Under the pieces are notes generated by a model. It worked only from the letters and a program-made list of their open reading frames with translations, made no database searches and had not been told where the DNA came from. A DNA stretch of 64,000 nucleotides from an uncultured Oceanospirillaceae bacterium (GTDB lineage Bacteria > Pseudomonadota > Gammaproteobacteria > Pseudomonadales > Balneatricaceae): contig CAKZPE010000011.1 in assembly GCA_937138495.1 (NCBI GenBank), forward strand, positions 1 to 64,000, given 5' to 3'. A program made the translations under genes and the position numbers. Positions 52,374 through 64,000 of this stretch are shown here, piece after piece (positions within the stretch are counted from its first letter, which is position 1; each line of letters begins with the position of its first letter).

Positions 52374-52415
52374 AAAAAAGCCCGGTACTCGAAAAAGTAC
52401 CGGGCTTTTTATTGA
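52374..52415. terminator. Bidirectional terminator at rplQ end
   Basis: aaaaaagcccggtactcgaaaaagtaccgggcttttt. Confidence 0.85.
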
Positions 52416-52428
52416 TCAGAAACGAAGA

Positions 52429-52824
52429 TTAATCTTCGGAATCTTCAACCACAACAGCTGCATCAGCTGGACGGTCAACCAGTTCAACCAACGCCATAGG
52501 AGCGTTGTCACCAGCACGGAAACCGCATTTCAGAATGCGAATATAACCGCCTGGACGAGCCTCGTAGCGAGGACCCAGTTCGTTGAACAGTTTACCAACA
52601 GCTTCTTTGCTGCGGGTGCGGGCAAAAGCCAGACGACGGTTAGCAACCGTATCATTCTTTGCCAGAGTGATCAGAGGCTCAGCAACGCGGCGCAGCTCTT
52701 TAGCTTTAGGCAGCGTAGTCTTGATGAGCTCATGTTCGAACAAGGACACAGCCATGTTCTTGAACATTGCTTTACGGTGTGCACTTGTACGATTTAAGTG
52801 ACGACCTGATTTACGATGACGCAT
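52429..52824 (-). CDS. rplQ: 50S ribosomal protein L17
   Basis: [24 protein letters not shown]. Confidence 0.98.
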   Translation of the reverse strand: MRHRKSGRHLNRTSAHRKAMFKNMAVSLFEHELIKTTLPKAKELRRVAEPLITLAKNDTVANRRLAFARTRSKEAVGKLFNELGPRYEARPGGYIRILKCGFRAGDNAPMALVELVDRPADAAVVVEDSED

Positions 52825-52864
52825 GTTTAATTCCTTGCCAAACTATTAAGGTTTGAAAACGCGA

Positions 52865-53869
52865 TTACGAAGCGACTTTATCGTCGTTACGAATGCTTGC
52901 CGGCGGCCAGTTTTCCAGGCGCATGCCCAGAGACAGACCCTTAGATGCCAGAACATCTTTAATTTCCGTCAGCGATTTCTTACCTAAGTTCGGAGTCTTA
53001 AGCAGTTCTACTTCGGTACGCTGAATCAGATCACCGATGTAGTAGATCTGTTCTGCCTTCAGACAGTTGGCGGAACGTACAGTCAGCTCCAGATCATCAA
53101 CCGGACGCAACAGGATCGGATCGATCTCTGGCTCTTCCGGCTCATCTTTAACCTGATCCTTACCACCTTCCAGATCAACAAACACAGCCAGTTGCTGCTG
53201 CAAAATAGTTGCAGCACGACGGATGCATTCTTCCGGATCGATAGTACCGTTGGATTCGATATCAATTACCAACTTGTCCAAGTCAGTGCGCTGTTCTACA
53301 CGGGCACTTTCAACAACATAAGACACCAGACGAACTGGGCTGTAAGTTGCATCAAGCTGCAGACGGCCGATAGTACGTGACTCGTCTTCGTCAGAAATAC
53401 GGGCATCAGCCGGTACATAACCACGACCACGGGCAACACGCAATTGCATGTTCAGGCTTGCGCCTTCGCTCAGGTGAGCGATAACGTGGTCAGGGTTAGC
53501 GATTTCAGCATCCTGATTCAGCTGAATATCAGCTGCAGTGACAGGGCCTGCTTCGCTCTTAGAAAGAGTCAGTGTCGCTTCGTCGCCGTTATGCAGAGCA
53601 ATAGCAACGCTTTTCAGGTTTAACAGGATTTCGATAACGTCTTCCTGAACACCTTCCAGCGTGCTGTACTCATGCAGTACACCGTCGATTTCTACTTCCT
53701 TAATTGCACAACCTGGCATAGAAGAAAGCAGAATACGACGCAACGCATTGCCTAGCGTATGGCCAAAACCGCGCTCAAGTGGCTCCAGAGTAACTTTTGC
53801 ACGAGTCGAGCTAATTTCCTGTACGTCGATATGACGTGGGCTTAGAAACTCGTTTACTGAACGCTGCAT
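52865..53869 (-). CDS. rpoA: RNA polymerase alpha subunit
   Basis: [22 protein letters not shown]; alpha-CTD. Confidence 0.98.
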   Translation of the reverse strand: MQRSVNEFLSPRHIDVQEISSTRAKVTLEPLERGFGHTLGNALRRILLSSMPGCAIKEVEIDGVLHEYSTLEGVQEDVIEILLNLKSVAIALHNGDEATLTLSKSEAGPVTAADIQLNQDAEIANPDHVIAHLSEGASLNMQLRVARGRGYVPADARISDEDESRTIGRLQLDATYSPVRLVSYVVESARVEQRTDLDKLVIDIESNGTIDPEECIRRAATILQQQLAVFVDLEGGKDQVKDEPEEPEIDPILLRPVDDLELTVRSANCLKAEQIYYIGDLIQRTEVELLKTPNLGKKSLTEIKDVLASKGLSLGMRLENWPPASIRNDDKVAS

Positions 53870-53895
53870 AGTTCCACCAATTATGAAGTCAATGA

Positions 53896-54516
53896 TTACT
53901 TAGAATACAATTCGACAATCAGCTGCTCGTTGATTTCGGCAGACAGATCGCTACGCTCAGGCAGGGACTTGAAAGTACCTTCCATTTTGCCAGCATCTAC
54001 TTCTACCCACTCAACAGCGGCACGCTGAGAAGCCAGATCCAGAGCGCTCTTAATACGCAGCTGGTTCTTAGACTTTTCACGAACGGCAACAACATCACCC
54101 GCAGAAACCTGGAATGATGGAATATTAACGCTCTGACCGTTAACTGTAATCTGACGATGAGAAACTACCTGACGTGCTTCAGCACGGGTAGAACCAAAGC
54201 CCATACGATAGACAACATTGTCTAAACGCCCTTCCAGCAGTTGCAACAAGTTAGTACCAGTCGCACCAGAGCGACGGGCAGCTTCCTTGTAGTAGCTGCG
54301 GAATTGCTTTTCTAGTACGCCGTAAGTACGACGAACTTTTTGTTTTTCACGAAGCTGTAAACCGTAATCGGACAGACGACCACGACGAGCGCCGTGTACG
54401 CCTGGCACGTTTTCAGCTTTACACTTGCTGTCCAGTGCACGTACACCGCTCTTCAAGAACAGGTCGGTACCTTCACGGCGAGACAGCTTACATTTTGGTC
54501 CTATATAACGAGCCAT
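53896..54516 (-). CDS. rpsD: 30S ribosomal protein S4
   Basis: [26 protein letters not shown]. Confidence 0.98.
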   Translation of the reverse strand: MARYIGPKCKLSRREGTDLFLKSGVRALDSKCKAENVPGVHGARRGRLSDYGLQLREKQKVRRTYGVLEKQFRSYYKEAARRSGATGTNLLQLLEGRLDNVVYRMGFGSTRAEARQVVSHRQITVNGQSVNIPSFQVSAGDVVAVREKSKNQLRIKSALDLASQRAAVEWVEVDAGKMEGTFKSLPERSDLSAEINEQLIVELYSK

Positions 54517-54533
54517 ATCTTACTGTCTCCGGA

Positions 54534-54923
54534 TTAAACGCGACGTTTCTTAGACGGACGACAACCGTTGTGTGGAATCGGTGTCACGTCAGTGATGTTG
54601 TTAACCTTGTAACCGCAGCCGTTCAGTGCACGAACTGCAGATTCACGGCCTGGTCCAGGACCTTTAACAAAAACGTCTAAATTCTTTAGGCCATATTCTT
54701 GCGCTGCCACACCTGCACGTTCCGCAGCTACCTGAGCTGCAAACGGTGTGCTCTTACGAGAACCGCGGAAGCCGGAGCCACCCGCAGTTGCCCAGCTCAG
54801 AGTATTTCCCTGACGATCAGTAATAGTAATGATCGTATTGTTAAAAGAGGCGTGGATGTGCGCTAAGCCATCAACAACCTGCTTTTTAACTTTTTTACGT
54901 GTGCGAGTATTTGGCTTTGCCAT
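54534..54923 (-). CDS. rpsK: 30S ribosomal protein S11
   Basis: [24 protein letters not shown]. Confidence 0.98.
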   Translation of the reverse strand: MAKPNTRTRKKVKKQVVDGLAHIHASFNNTIITITDRQGNTLSWATAGGSGFRGSRKSTPFAAQVAAERAGVAAQEYGLKNLDVFVKGPGPGRESAVRALNGCGYKVNNITDVTPIPHNGCRPSKKRRV

Positions 54924-54948
54924 ATTGGAAATTCCTATCGCTTACCAC

Positions 54949-55305
54949 TTACTTGCGGATTGGCTTACGTGGGCCTTTACGGGTACGCGCGTTTGTCTTA
55001 GTGCGCTGACCACGTAGAGGCAGGCTGCGACGATGACGCAGACCACGAAAACAGCCCAGATCCATCAAGCGTTTGATGTTCATGGATACTTCACGACGAA
55101 GATCGCCTTCAACCGTTAACTTGGCGATTTCGCCACGTACGTTGTCTAGCTGTTCTTCTGAAAGCTCTGCAATCTTGGTGGATTCTTGAATACCACAAGC
55201 TGAACAGATGCTTTTCGCTGTAGTGCGGCCAATTCCGAAGATGTAAGTCAATGAAATTACCGCATGCTTATTGTCAGGAATATTGACGCCTGCTATACGG
55301 GCCAT
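54949..55305 (-). CDS. rpsM: 30S ribosomal protein S13
   Basis: [26 protein letters not shown]. Confidence 0.98.
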   Translation of the reverse strand: MARIAGVNIPDNKHAVISLTYIFGIGRTTAKSICSACGIQESTKIAELSEEQLDNVRGEIAKLTVEGDLRREVSMNIKRLMDLGCFRGLRHRRSLPLRGQRTKTNARTRKGPRKPIRK

Positions 55306-55444
55306 TCAATTTACTCCAACTTTATTAGCATGTTACCTGTCATATCAGACAAGCACTGCAAATTCTTCTATTAATGGAAGGCGCAGGATGTTACACCTTG
55401 ATTAAAAATAAATCAAGCCCCTTACCTTCCACCCCAGACCAGGA

Positions 55445-55561
55445 TTAACCCTGGCGCTGCTTGTGTCGTGGTTCAACTTTGCAGATTACTCGCAAAGTTC
55501 CGTTACGACGTACGATCTTGCAGTTACGGCAGATTTTCTTTACAGATGCACGTACTTTCAT
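55445..55561 (-). CDS. rpmJ: 50S ribosomal protein L36
   Basis: [38 protein letters not shown], read directly (absent from ORF track). Confidence 0.97.
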   Translation of the reverse strand: MKVRASVKKICRNCKIVRRNGTLRVICKVEPRHKQRQG

Positions 55562-55582
55562 GATCAACTCCAGTAGCAGGGG

Positions 55583-56911
55583 CTAGCGCAGCAGGCCAGC
55601 ACCACCGCCTTTAAGATTCGACTTCTTCATCAGGGATTCATACTGATGGGACATCAGATGTGACTGTACCTGCGCCATGAAATCCATGACAACAACAACC
55701 ACGATCAGTAACGATGTACCACCGAAGTAGAAAGGTATATTCCACGCAACAACCAAGAATTGAGGCATCAAGGAAACTGCAGTGATGTACAGAGCGCCAA
55801 ACAGTGTCAGACGTCCCAGCACATTGTCAATATACCGAGCGGATTGCTCCCCTGGGCGAATACCCGGGATGAATGCACCAGACTTCTTCAGATTATCAGC
55901 CACTTCCTTCGGATTGAAAACAATCGCGGTATAGAAGTAGCAGAAGAAGATAATGCATACAGAAAACAGCAGAATGTATAACGGCTGGCCCGGACCCAAC
56001 GCTAACGCAACACTCTGTAACCATTCCATGCCTTCAGTCTGGCCAAACCACTGACCAATTGATGCAGGGAACAGTAAAATACTTGACGCAAAGATCGGCG
56101 GAATAACACCGGCCATATTTACCTTCAATGGCAGGTGGCTGGACTGTGCCGCATACATACGACGACCCTGCTGACGCTTTGCATAGTTAATGGTGATGCG
56201 GCGTTGGCCACGCTCCATAAACACTACAAAACCAACAGTCGCAACAGCAAGTGCTGCGATGCCCAACAGCGCCAGGATGTTTAAGTCACCCTGACGTGCC
56301 GCTTCAAAGGACTGACCGATTGCACCTGGCAACCCGGCCACAATACCAGCAAAGATCAGGATAGAAATACCGTTACCGATACCTCTTTCTGTCACTTGCT
56401 CGCCTAACCACATCAGGAACACAGCACCGGCAACCAGTGTCACAACTGCTACAAAGTAGAAAGCCGGACCTGCGCTGAATGCAATACCCTGATTAGCCAG
56501 ACCTACCGCCATACCAAACGACTGAATGGTAGCCAGAATAACGGTACCGTATCGCGTATATTGGTTGATCTTACGGCGACCAGCCTCACCTTCTTTCTTC
56601 AACTGCTCTAACGTCGGGCTTACGACCGTCATCAACTGCATGATGATGGACGCTGAAATGTACGGCATGATACCCAAAGCAAGGATACTCATACGTTCCA
56701 GTGCGCCACCGGAGAACATGTTAAACAGGCTCAGGATAGTACCCTGATTCTGATCAAAAAGTGCTGCTAGGCGATCAGGATTGATACCAGGTACCGGAAT
56801 ATGTGCACCGATACGGTATACAACGATCGCTATCAAAACAAACAACAAGCGAGACTTAAGTTCGCCTAAGCCGTTTTGAACACCTGCTGGTACTGGTCCT
56901 TTCTTAGCCAT
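55583..56911 (-). CDS. secY: Preprotein translocase subunit SecY
   Basis: 442 aa, 10 TMs, between L15 and L36. Confidence 0.98.
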   Translation of the reverse strand: MAKKGPVPAGVQNGLGELKSRLLFVLIAIVVYRIGAHIPVPGINPDRLAALFDQNQGTILSLFNMFSGGALERMSILALGIMPYISASIIMQLMTVVSPTLEQLKKEGEAGRRKINQYTRYGTVILATIQSFGMAVGLANQGIAFSAGPAFYFVAVVTLVAGAVFLMWLGEQVTERGIGNGISILIFAGIVAGLPGAIGQSFEAARQGDLNILALLGIAALAVATVGFVVFMERGQRRITINYAKRQQGRRMYAAQSSHLPLKVNMAGVIPPIFASSILLFPASIGQWFGQTEGMEWLQSVALALGPGQPLYILLFSVCIIFFCYFYTAIVFNPKEVADNLKKSGAFIPGIRPGEQSARYIDNVLGRLTLFGALYITAVSLMPQFLVVAWNIPFYFGGTSLLIVVVVVMDFMAQVQSHLMSHQYESLMKKSNLKGGGAGLLR

Positions 56912-57346
56912 TTATTCCTCGACTTTTCCGCCAGCAGCTTCGATAGCAGCCTGAGCACCTTTAGTGACTTTCAGACCTTTAACGGTAACTGCTTTAGTGA
57001 TTTCACCAGACAGGATCACGCGCGCACGCTTGATGCTTTCTTTGATGATATCGGCTTTTTTCAACGCTTCCAGGTCGACCACTTCAACGCCAGCTTTAAC
57101 CAGTTCATTCAAACGGATTTCAGCAACAAAAGGCGCCTGACGTGATGTGAAACCGAACTTAGGCAGACGACGCTGTAAAGGCATCTGACCACCTTCGAAA
57201 CCTGGCTTCACTGAACCGCCTGAGCGGGATTTCTGACCTTTATGACCACGGCCACCGGTTTTACCCAGGCCAGAGCCAATACCGCGGCCAACACGCTTGC
57301 CAGCGCTCTTAGAACCTTCGGCAGGACTTAGTGTATTAAGACGCAT
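56912..57346 (-). CDS. rplO: 50S ribosomal protein L15
   Basis: [41 protein letters not shown]. Confidence 0.98.
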   Translation of the reverse strand: MRLNTLSPAEGSKSAGKRVGRGIGSGLGKTGGRGHKGQKSRSGGSVKPGFEGGQMPLQRRLPKFGFTSRQAPFVAEIRLNELVKAGVEVVDLEALKKADIIKESIKRARVILSGEITKAVTVKGLKVTKGAQAAIEAAGGKVEE

Positions 57347-57356
57347 AACGGACTCC

Positions 57357-57539
57357 TTATTCGCCTTCTACACGAACCATGTAGTTTACTTTGTTGATCA
57401 TACCGCGAACGGAAGGAGTGTCTTCCACTTCAACAGTGTGACCGATACGACGCAGACCCAGACCCTTTACGCACTCGCGGTGCTTAGGCAGTTTACCGAT
57501 GGGGCTGCGAACAAGTGTAACCTTGACTGTAGATGCCAT
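57357..57539 (-). CDS. rpmD: 50S ribosomal protein L30
   Basis: [27 protein letters not shown]. Confidence 0.97.
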   Translation of the reverse strand: MASTVKVTLVRSPIGKLPKHRECVKGLGLRRIGHTVEVEDTPSVRGMINKVNYMVRVEGE

Positions 57540-57545
57540 CGTTTA

Positions 57546-58046
57546 TTACCCCAGAATCTCGTCTACGGCCTTACCACGCTTCGCAGCAACATCTTCAGGA
57601 GATGTCATGCTAGCCAGGCCATTGATTGTTGCACGTACAACGTTAACCGGGTTGGTAGAGCCGTAGCACTTAGCCAGTACGTTGTGAACACCTGCAAGTT
57701 CAAGCACAGCACGCATCGCGCCACCGGCGATTACACCGGTACCTTCAGATGCAGGCTGCATGTATACCTTAGAAGCACCGTGACGGGCTTTTACAGCGTA
57801 CTGCAGGGTTGTGCCATTCAGGTCTACAGAGACCATGTTACGACGTGCTTGCTCCATTGCTTTTTGAATAGCAACAGGCACTTCACGTGCTTTACCACGA
57901 CCGAAACCAACGCGGCCATTTCCGTCACCAACAACAGTCAGGGCTGTGAAACCGAAAATACGACCACCCTTAACTACTTTGGCAACACGGTTTACCTGAA
58001 CAAGCTTCTCTTGCAGGTCACCGTCTTTCTGTTCGTGATTTGCCAT
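57546..58046 (-). CDS. rpsE: 30S ribosomal protein S5
   Basis: [32 protein letters not shown]. Confidence 0.97.
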   Translation of the reverse strand: MANHEQKDGDLQEKLVQVNRVAKVVKGGRIFGFTALTVVGDGNGRVGFGRGKAREVPVAIQKAMEQARRNMVSVDLNGTTLQYAVKARHGASKVYMQPASEGTGVIAGGAMRAVLELAGVHNVLAKCYGSTNPVNVVRATINGLASMTSPEDVAAKRGKAVDEILG

Positions 58047-58057
58047 TGTCAAACCCC

Positions 58058-58408
58058 TTAGAATTCCAGGCCGCCTTCACGGGCCGCTTCTGCCAACGCC
58101 TTGATACGTCCGTGGTATTGGAAACCAGAACGGTCGAAAGCAACCTTAGATACGCCAGCGTCTTTAGCACGCTGAGCGATTAATGCACCGACTTTAGAAG
58201 CCGCGTCAGCGTTACCGGTAGCACCAGAGCGCAGATCTTTTTCTACTGTAGATGCAGCAGCCAGAATCTGACCACCATCAGCAGAGATAACCTGTGCATA
58301 GATGTGACGTGGTGTACGGGTTACACACAGACGGGTAGCACCCAGCTCACGCATTTTGAAGCGAGCACGGCGAGCACGGCGAATTCGAGATATTTTCTTA
58401 TCGTTCAT
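58058..58408 (-). CDS. rplR: 50S ribosomal protein L18
   Basis: [32 protein letters not shown]. Confidence 0.97.
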   Translation of the reverse strand: MNDKKISRIRRARRARFKMRELGATRLCVTRTPRHIYAQVISADGGQILAAASTVEKDLRSGATGNADAASKVGALIAQRAKDAGVSKVAFDRSGFQYHGRIKALAEAAREGGLEF

Positions 58409-58417
58409 GACCCTACC

Positions 58418-58951
58418 TTACTTCTTCTTAGCTTCTTTACGGCGTACATATTCGTCAGCATAACGAACACCTTTACCTTTATAAGGCTCTGGTGGACGGA
58501 AAGCGCGAATTTCAGCAGCAGCCTGGCCCAGTGTTTGCTTGCTGGCAGAAGTCAGAACAACAGTAGTCTGGCCTTCCATTGCAGCTGAAACACCTTCAGG
58601 CAATTCGTAATCGATTGGGTGAGAGAAACCCAGGGTCAGGTTTACGCTGTTGCCTTTAACGGCAGCACGGTAACCAACACCTTGCAGAACCAGTTTCTTA
58701 GAGAAACCTTCGCTCACACCTACAACCATGTTATTAACCAGAGAGCGTGTAGTACCGGCCAATGCATTGGCTGATTTGCTGCCGTCACGCGGCGCAAATT
58801 TCAGTACGTTTTCTTCGCTGGTTACTTCTACAGACTGGTGTACAGACAAGTCCAAGGCACCGTTCTTGCCTTTTACATTAACTTGCTGGCCATCAACTTT
58901 AGCTTCAACACCTGCAGGTAGGACAACGGGACTTTTAGCAACTCGAGACAT
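58418..58951 (-). CDS. rplF: 50S ribosomal protein L6
   Basis: [31 protein letters not shown]. Confidence 0.97.
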   Translation of the reverse strand: MSRVAKSPVVLPAGVEAKVDGQQVNVKGKNGALDLSVHQSVEVTSEENVLKFAPRDGSKSANALAGTTRSLVNNMVVGVSEGFSKKLVLQGVGYRAAVKGNSVNLTLGFSHPIDYELPEGVSAAMEGQTTVVLTSASKQTLGQAAAEIRAFRPPEPYKGKGVRYADEYVRRKEAKKK

Positions 58952-58962
58952 AGTTCTAGCTC

Positions 58963-59355
58963 CTAGAATACCGTGCAGATGACTTCGCCGCCGATACCGG
59001 CAGCACGTGCAGCGCGATCGCTCATCACACCTTTAGAGGTAGAGATGATAGAGATACCCAGACCGCCAGCTACTTTAGGCAGCTCGGAAGCAGCCTTATA
59101 AACACGTAGACTTGGACGGCTTACACGCTGGATAGACTCAATAACCGGCTTGCCTTCAAAGTACTTCAATTCAACAGTCATAACTGGCTTAACATCACCT
59201 TCAACGGCAAAGCCAGAGATGTAACCTTCTGATTCCAGAACAGAAGCGACAGACGCTTTCATCTTGGAAGCAGGCATGGTTACAGCTGATTTCTCAGCCA
59301 TATGACCATTACGAATACGGGTTAACATATCCGCTAGAGTGTCTTGCATACTCAT
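58963..59355 (-). CDS. rpsH: 30S ribosomal protein S8
   Basis: [22 protein letters not shown]. Confidence 0.97.
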   Translation of the reverse strand: MSMQDTLADMLTRIRNGHMAEKSAVTMPASKMKASVASVLESEGYISGFAVEGDVKPVMTVELKYFEGKPVIESIQRVSRPSLRVYKAASELPKVAGGLGISIISTSKGVMSDRAARAAGIGGEVICTVF

Positions 59356-59428
59356 GCTTAATTTTCCTTACTATTGTGCAGCGCAATGCGGTAGCAGAGT
59401 GACAATCACCCTGCCCAGACCACCGTGC

Positions 59429-59734
59429 TTACCAACTAGCTTTCTTCAAGCCCGGAACATCACCACGCATAGCAGCTTCACGCAATTTAATACGGCTTAA
59501 GCCGAATTTGCGGTAAACAGCGTGTGGACGACCAGTAACCTGACAACGACGCACCTGGCGAACCGGGTTAGCGTCACGTGGCAGCTTCTGAAGAGCTACC
59601 TGTGCTTCCCAACGCTCATCTTCAGATGAAGCTGGGTTACGGACGATTGCCTTTAACTGAGCACGTTTCTCAGCGTACTTAGCAACCATTTTTGCGCGTT
59701 TTGCTTCGCGCGCTTTCATACATTCCTTAGCCAT
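59429..59734 (-). CDS. rpsN: 30S ribosomal protein S14
   Basis: [39 protein letters not shown]. Confidence 0.97.
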   Translation of the reverse strand: MAKECMKAREAKRAKMVAKYAEKRAQLKAIVRNPASSEDERWEAQVALQKLPRDANPVRQVRRCQVTGRPHAVYRKFGLSRIKLREAAMRGDVPGLKKASW

Positions 59735-59743
59735 TTTTCTACC

Positions 59744-60283
59744 CTACTTTTTGAATGGGAAGTTCAGGGCTGCCAGCAGGGCACGACCTTCATCGTTATT
59801 ACGGGCAGTGGTAGTGATAGTAATATCCATACCACGCAGTTTATCTACCTTATCAAAATCGATTTCAGGGAAGATAATCTGTTCTTTAACACCCATGCTG
59901 TAGTTACCACGACCATCAAAAGATTTCGGGTTCAGACCACGGAAGTCACGGATACGAGGAATTGAAATATCAACCAGACGGTCAAGGAATTCCCACATAC
60001 GCTCACCGCGCAGAGTTACCTTACAACCGATTGGCCAGCCTTCACGTACTTTAAAGCCGGCAATTGACTTGCGAGCTAAAGTAACAACAGGCTTCTGACC
60101 GGAGATCTGCTGCATATCTGCAACAGCATTTTCCAGCTGTTTTTTGTCACCCAGCGCTTCACCAACACCCATGTTCAGGGTGATTTTAGTCAGGCGGGGA
60201 ACAGCCATCACGTTCTCGCTTTTCAGCTCTTCTAGAAGCTGCTGCTGAACGGAATCTTTATAAAGGGCTTTTAATCTAGACAT
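59744..60283 (-). CDS. rplE: 50S ribosomal protein L5
   Basis: [43 protein letters not shown]. Confidence 0.97.
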   Translation of the reverse strand: MSRLKALYKDSVQQQLLEELKSENVMAVPRLTKITLNMGVGEALGDKKQLENAVADMQQISGQKPVVTLARKSIAGFKVREGWPIGCKVTLRGERMWEFLDRLVDISIPRIRDFRGLNPKSFDGRGNYSMGVKEQIIFPEIDFDKVDKLRGMDITITTTARNNDEGRALLAALNFPFKK

Positions 60284-60297
60284 GGCATCAACTCCTA

Positions 60298-60615
60298 TTA
60301 CTTAGCGATTACTTCGCCGTTGGATTTGAAGAAGCGAACTTTGTTGCCATCTTCCAGAACCTTGAAGCCAACACGATCACCTTTACCGGTTGCCGCATTG
60401 AAGATCGCAACGTTAGAAACAGCGATAGCCGCTTCTTTCTCTACGATGCCACCAGGCTTACCCATCATAGGGTTAGGCTTGGTGTGCTTCTTCACCATGT
60501 TGATGCCAGATACAATCAGGCGATCATCAGCAAGCACACGTAAAACTTTACCGCGCTTACCTTTATCTTTACCTGCAATGACGATTACTTCGTCGTCACG
60601 AATAATTTTTCGCAT
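60298..60615 (-). CDS. rplX: 50S ribosomal protein L24
   Basis: [27 protein letters not shown]. Confidence 0.97.
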   Translation of the reverse strand: MRKIIRDDEVIVIAGKDKGKRGKVLRVLADDRLIVSGINMVKKHTKPNPMMGKPGGIVEKEAAIAVSNVAIFNAATGKGDRVGFKVLEDGNKVRFFKSNGEVIAK

Positions 60616-60713
60616 GTTTTCCTATCCTTTCCTACTACCCTCTCATGCTCAAAAACGCCAACCCCGTTAAGAGTTAGCGTTTTCAAAAAAATCAAACCAT
60701 AGAAGTAAGATTT

Positions 60714-61082
60714 TTAAAGCACTTCAGGCGCCAGGGAAATGATTTTCATAAACTTCTCTGAGCGAAGTTCACGAGTTACTGGTCCAAAAATACGAGTACC
60801 AATTGGTGCGTCATTGGCGTTCAGCATAACCGCAGAGTTTACATCAAAGCGGATAACTGAACCGTCAGGGCGACGAACACCTTTACGGGTACGAACTACA
60901 ACAGCGTTAAGAACCTGGCCTTTTTTCACCTTACCGCGTGGAATTGCTTCCTTAACGGTAACTTTGATGATGTCACCCACACTCGCGTAACGGCGATGTG
61001 AGCCACCAAGAACCTTGATACACTGCACACGCTTGGCGCCGCTGTTATCAGCAACATCAAGCATAGTTTCTGTTTGAATCAT
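60714..61082 (-). CDS. rplN: 50S ribosomal protein L14
   Basis: [33 protein letters not shown]. Confidence 0.98.
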   Translation of the reverse strand: MIQTETMLDVADNSGAKRVQCIKVLGGSHRRYASVGDIIKVTVKEAIPRGKVKKGQVLNAVVVRTRKGVRRPDGSVIRFDVNSAVMLNANDAPIGTRIFGPVTRELRSEKFMKIISLAPEVL

Positions 61083-61184
61083 GGTCTCTACTCCAAAATT
61101 CAGACTTATTTCTTCGCTTAGCCTCTGTTTTCACAGTGGTTTCTGGCGAAAAAACAAGCCTGCCAGAAGCAAAGGTGCGTTATC

Positions 61185-61448
61185 TTACACCTTTACTGCC
61201 TGTTCTTCAATCTTAACTAGCGTCCAAGACTTACTTTTTGAATACGGACGGGATTCAGCAATAACCACTGTATCTCCCATGTTGCATTCATTCTGTTCGT
61301 CATGCGCATGCAGCTTAGTTGAACGAGTTACGAATTTACCGTAAATCGGGTGCTTCTCTTTACGCTCAACCAGAACGGTGATGGTCTTATCAGCTTTGTT
61401 GCTGACAACTTTACCGGTCACTGTACGTGTACGTTTTTCTGCAGCCAT
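61185..61448 (-). CDS. rpsQ: 30S ribosomal protein S17
   Basis: [32 protein letters not shown]. Confidence 0.97.
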   Translation of the reverse strand: MAAEKRTRTVTGKVVSNKADKTITVLVERKEKHPIYGKFVTRSTKLHAHDEQNECNMGDTVVIAESRPYSKSKSWTLVKIEEQAVKV

Positions 61449-61450
61449 TT

Positions 61451-61642
61451 TTAGTTACCTGCTTTCTCATTCAGTACGGTCTTAGCACGCGCGATGTCGC
61501 GACGTACCTGACCTAACATATGGTTCTGAGTCAGCTGACCAGTTGCTTTCTGCATACGCAGATTGAACTGATCCTTCAAAAGACCCAGCAGAGTTTGCTG
61601 AAGTTCTTCTGCGGATTGCTCACGCAATTCAGTTGCTTTCAT
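61451..61642 (-). CDS. rpmC: 50S ribosomal protein L29
   Basis: [31 protein letters not shown]. Confidence 0.97.
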   Translation of the reverse strand: MKATELREQSAEELQQTLLGLLKDQFNLRMQKATGQLTQNHMLGQVRRDIARAKTVLNEKAGN

Positions 61643-62055
61643 CACATCACCGTCCGTTTAACAATAGTGGTTGCTACTGGTAATTTAGCAGCCGCCAGGT
61701 TGAATGCTTCAGTGGCCAGATCATCAGGTACACCGCTCATTTCGAACAGTACTTTACCTGGCTGAATCTGAGCTACCCAGTATTCAACGCTACCCTTACC
61801 CTTACCCATACGTACTTCAAGTGGCTTGCCGGTAATCGGCTTATCTGGGAACACACGGATCCAGATTTTACCACCACGCTTTACGTGACGAGTCATGGTA
61901 CGACGAGCAGCTTCGATCTGACGAGCTGTAATACGTCCGCGACCAGTGGCTTTCAGAGCAATTTCTCCGAAGCTAACAGCGCTACCACGCTGAGCCAGAC
62001 CACGGTTACGACCTTTCATTACCTTACGGAATTTCAGTCTTTTAGGTTGCAGCAT
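61642..62055 (-). CDS. rplP: 50S ribosomal protein L16
   Basis: [34 protein letters not shown]. Confidence 0.98.
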   Translation of the reverse strand: MLQPKRLKFRKVMKGRNRGLAQRGSAVSFGEIALKATGRGRITARQIEAARRTMTRHVKRGGKIWIRVFPDKPITGKPLEVRMGKGKGSVEYWVAQIQPGKVLFEMSGVPDDLATEAFNLAAAKLPVATTIVKRTVM

Positions 62056-62067
62056 TGATAATTACCC

Positions 62068-62754
62068 CTACTTTGAACCTTTCTTTTTAGGCGCAGCATT
62101 CTTCTGAGCGCGCACTTCTTCAATGCCACCCAGGATCTCGCCTTTAAAGATCCAGACTTTAATACCAAGCACACCATAAGTAGTATGCGCTTCATAAGTA
62201 CCGTAATCGATATCAGCACGCAGAGTGTGCAAAGGTACACGACCTTCACGGTACCATTCAGAACGTGCAATCTCTGCACCGCCCAGACGGCCACCTACCT
62301 GAATTTTGATACCCTTAGCACCCAGTCGCATAGCATTCTGTACAGAACGCTTCATTGCGCGACGGAACATAACACGACGCTCCAGCTGGCTTGCTACGCT
62401 TTGAGCAACCAGTTTCGCATCCAGCTCTGGCTTACGGACTTCTTCGATGTTGATGTGGACAGGAACGCCCATCATTTTAGAAACAGCATTACGCAGCTTC
62501 TCTACATCTTCACCTTTTTTACCAATCACGATGCCTGGACGGGCTGTGTGAATGGTGATTTTTGCATTCTGTGCAGGACGCTCGATATCGATGCGGCTCA
62601 CAGAAGCTGCTTTCAACTGACCTTCCAGATACTCACGTACCTGAAGGTCATTCAACAGTTTACTAGCGTATTCGTTCTTGTCTGCATACCACACAGAAGT
62701 GTGATCTTTAACAATGCCCAAACGAATACCTGTTGGATTTACCTTCTGACCCAT
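62068..62754 (-). CDS. rpsC: 30S ribosomal protein S3
   Basis: [26 protein letters not shown]. Confidence 0.98.
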   Translation of the reverse strand: MGQKVNPTGIRLGIVKDHTSVWYADKNEYASKLLNDLQVREYLEGQLKAASVSRIDIERPAQNAKITIHTARPGIVIGKKGEDVEKLRNAVSKMMGVPVHINIEEVRKPELDAKLVAQSVASQLERRVMFRRAMKRSVQNAMRLGAKGIKIQVGGRLGGAEIARSEWYREGRVPLHTLRADIDYGTYEAHTTYGVLGIKVWIFKGEILGGIEEVRAQKNAAPKKKGSK

Positions 62755-62765
62755 AGTGGTATCTC

Positions 62766-63098
62766 CTAGCAGTCAGCGACCTTAACGGTGATGTGGGAGG
62801 TACGTTTCAGAATACGATCTGCACGACCTTTCGCACGCGGCTTAATACGCTTCATCGTCATACCTTCGTCAACGAAGATTTCAGATACGCGTAGCTCGTC
62901 AATGTCAGCACCTTCGTTATGCTCTGCGTTAGCAATAGCAGACTCAAGTACTTTCTTGACTAAAACCGCACCTTTTTGAGGGCTGAAAGCCAGAATATCC
63001 AGGGCTTCACCCACCGCCTTTCCGCGGATTTGATCGGCAACCAAACGCGCTTTCTGAGCGGAGATATGGGCGCCTTTGTGCTTAGCGGCTACTTCCAT
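62766..63098 (-). CDS. rplV: 50S ribosomal protein L22
   Basis: [32 protein letters not shown]. Confidence 0.98.
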   Translation of the reverse strand: MEVAAKHKGAHISAQKARLVADQIRGKAVGEALDILAFSPQKGAVLVKKVLESAIANAEHNEGADIDELRVSEIFVDEGMTMKRIKPRAKGRADRILKRTSHITVKVADC

Positions 63099-63114
63099 TT
63101 TCTATACTCCCGAA

Positions 63115-63390
63115 TTAGCGTTTAGCTTTCTTGTCTGCAGCATGACCCTTGTACGTACGGGTAGCAGCAAACTCGCCTAATTTATGACCAACCATGTCCT
63201 CGGTGATAAACACCGGTACGTGCTGACGGCCATTATGGACTGCAATCGTTAAGCCTACGAAGTTAGGGAACACCGTAGAGCGACGAGACCAGGTTTTGAT
63301 CGGACGACGATCATTGGCCTCAATTGCAGCCTCTACCTTTTTCAACAGGTGAAGGTCGATAAAAGGACCTTTCTTCAGTGAACGTGGCAC
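63115..63390 (-). CDS. rpsS: 30S ribosomal protein S19
   Basis: [24 protein letters not shown]. Confidence 0.98.
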   Translation of the reverse strand: MPRSLKKGPFIDLHLLKKVEAAIEANDRRPIKTWSRRSTVFPNFVGLTIAVHNGRQHVPVFITEDMVGHKLGEFAATRTYKGHAADKKAKR

Positions 63391-63405
63391 AGCTGTATCC
63401 TCTGA

Positions 63406-64000
63406 TTATTTCGCTTGACGACGACGTACGATCAACTTATCAGTACGCTTGTTCTTACGAGTCTTAAGACCTTTAGTCGGCATACCCCATGGAGACACAG
63501 GATGACGACCACCAGAAGTACGACCTTCACCACCACCATGTGGGTGATCAACAGGGTTCATAGCAACACCACGCACTGTTGGACGCACACCGCGCCAGCG
63601 CTTAGCACCAGCCTTACCCAGAGAGCGGAGGCTGTGTTCAGAGTTGCTTACTTCACCCAGAGTCGCACAACAGTCAATTAAGACTTTACGCATTTCACCA
63701 GAACGCAGACGCAAAGTTGCATGCGCGCCTTCACGTGCCACTAACTGAGCAGAAGTACCGGCAGAACGTGCAATCTGAGCACCTTTACCTGGCTTCATTT
63801 CAATACAGTGAACAACGCTACCAACCGGAATGTTACGCAGTGGCAGGCAGTTACCTGGTTTAATGTCAGCGTCCTGACCAGAAATGACACGGCTGCCAGC
63901 TTTAACGCCCTTAGGAGCAATAATGTAGCGGCGTTCACCGTCAGCGTATTTCAGCAGGGCGATGTGCGCAGAACGGTTTGGATCGTATTCCAGACGCTCA
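63406..64000 (-). CDS. rplB: 50S ribosomal protein L2, C-terminal part (truncated by window edge)
   Basis: [32 protein letters not shown]...[30 protein letters not shown]. Confidence 0.98.
   Translation of the reverse strand, partial: ERLEYDPNRSAHIALLKYADGERRYIIAPKGVKAGSRVISGQDADIKPGNCLPLRNIPVGSVVHCIEMKPGKGAQIARSAGTSAQLVAREGAHATLRLRSGEMRKVLIDCCATLGEVSNSEHSLRSLGKAGAKRWRGVRPTVRGVAMNPVDHPHGGGEGRTSGGRHPVSPWGMPTKGLKTRKNKRTDKLIVRRRQAK

Overview
Gammaproteobacterial (Oceanospirillales-like) chromosome window. Most of it is conserved core: maeB fragment, rpmE, priA, argS-SPOR, hslVU, ubiE-ubiJ, serA, ubiI-ubiH-pepP-ygfB / zapA / 6S RNA / ygfA, argH / hemCDXY, ubiD, rho, trxA, ppx, and the alpha-spc-S10 ribosomal operons from rplQ to a truncated rplB. 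A visibly AT-rich accessory island of about 10 kb (~11.65-21.6 kb, between ppnP and serA) holds a ParE/CopG-type toxin-antitoxin pair, an HTH regulator with two palindromic operators, an OLD-TOPRIM ATPase plus UvrD helicase pair (Gabija-like), a frameshifted integrase remnant, and several families of noncoding repeats. The strongest candidate for an undescribed system is at ~19.1-20.08 kb. There a NYN-domain (predicted ribonuclease) gene is preceded on its own strand by a putative sigma70 promoter, two 68-bp-period RNA repeat modules with covarying stems, and an intrinsic terminator just before the start codon. This resembles a type III (RNA antitoxin) toxin-antitoxin locus but with an unrelated nuclease fold. 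All calls come from reading the sequence and translations; no database search was run.
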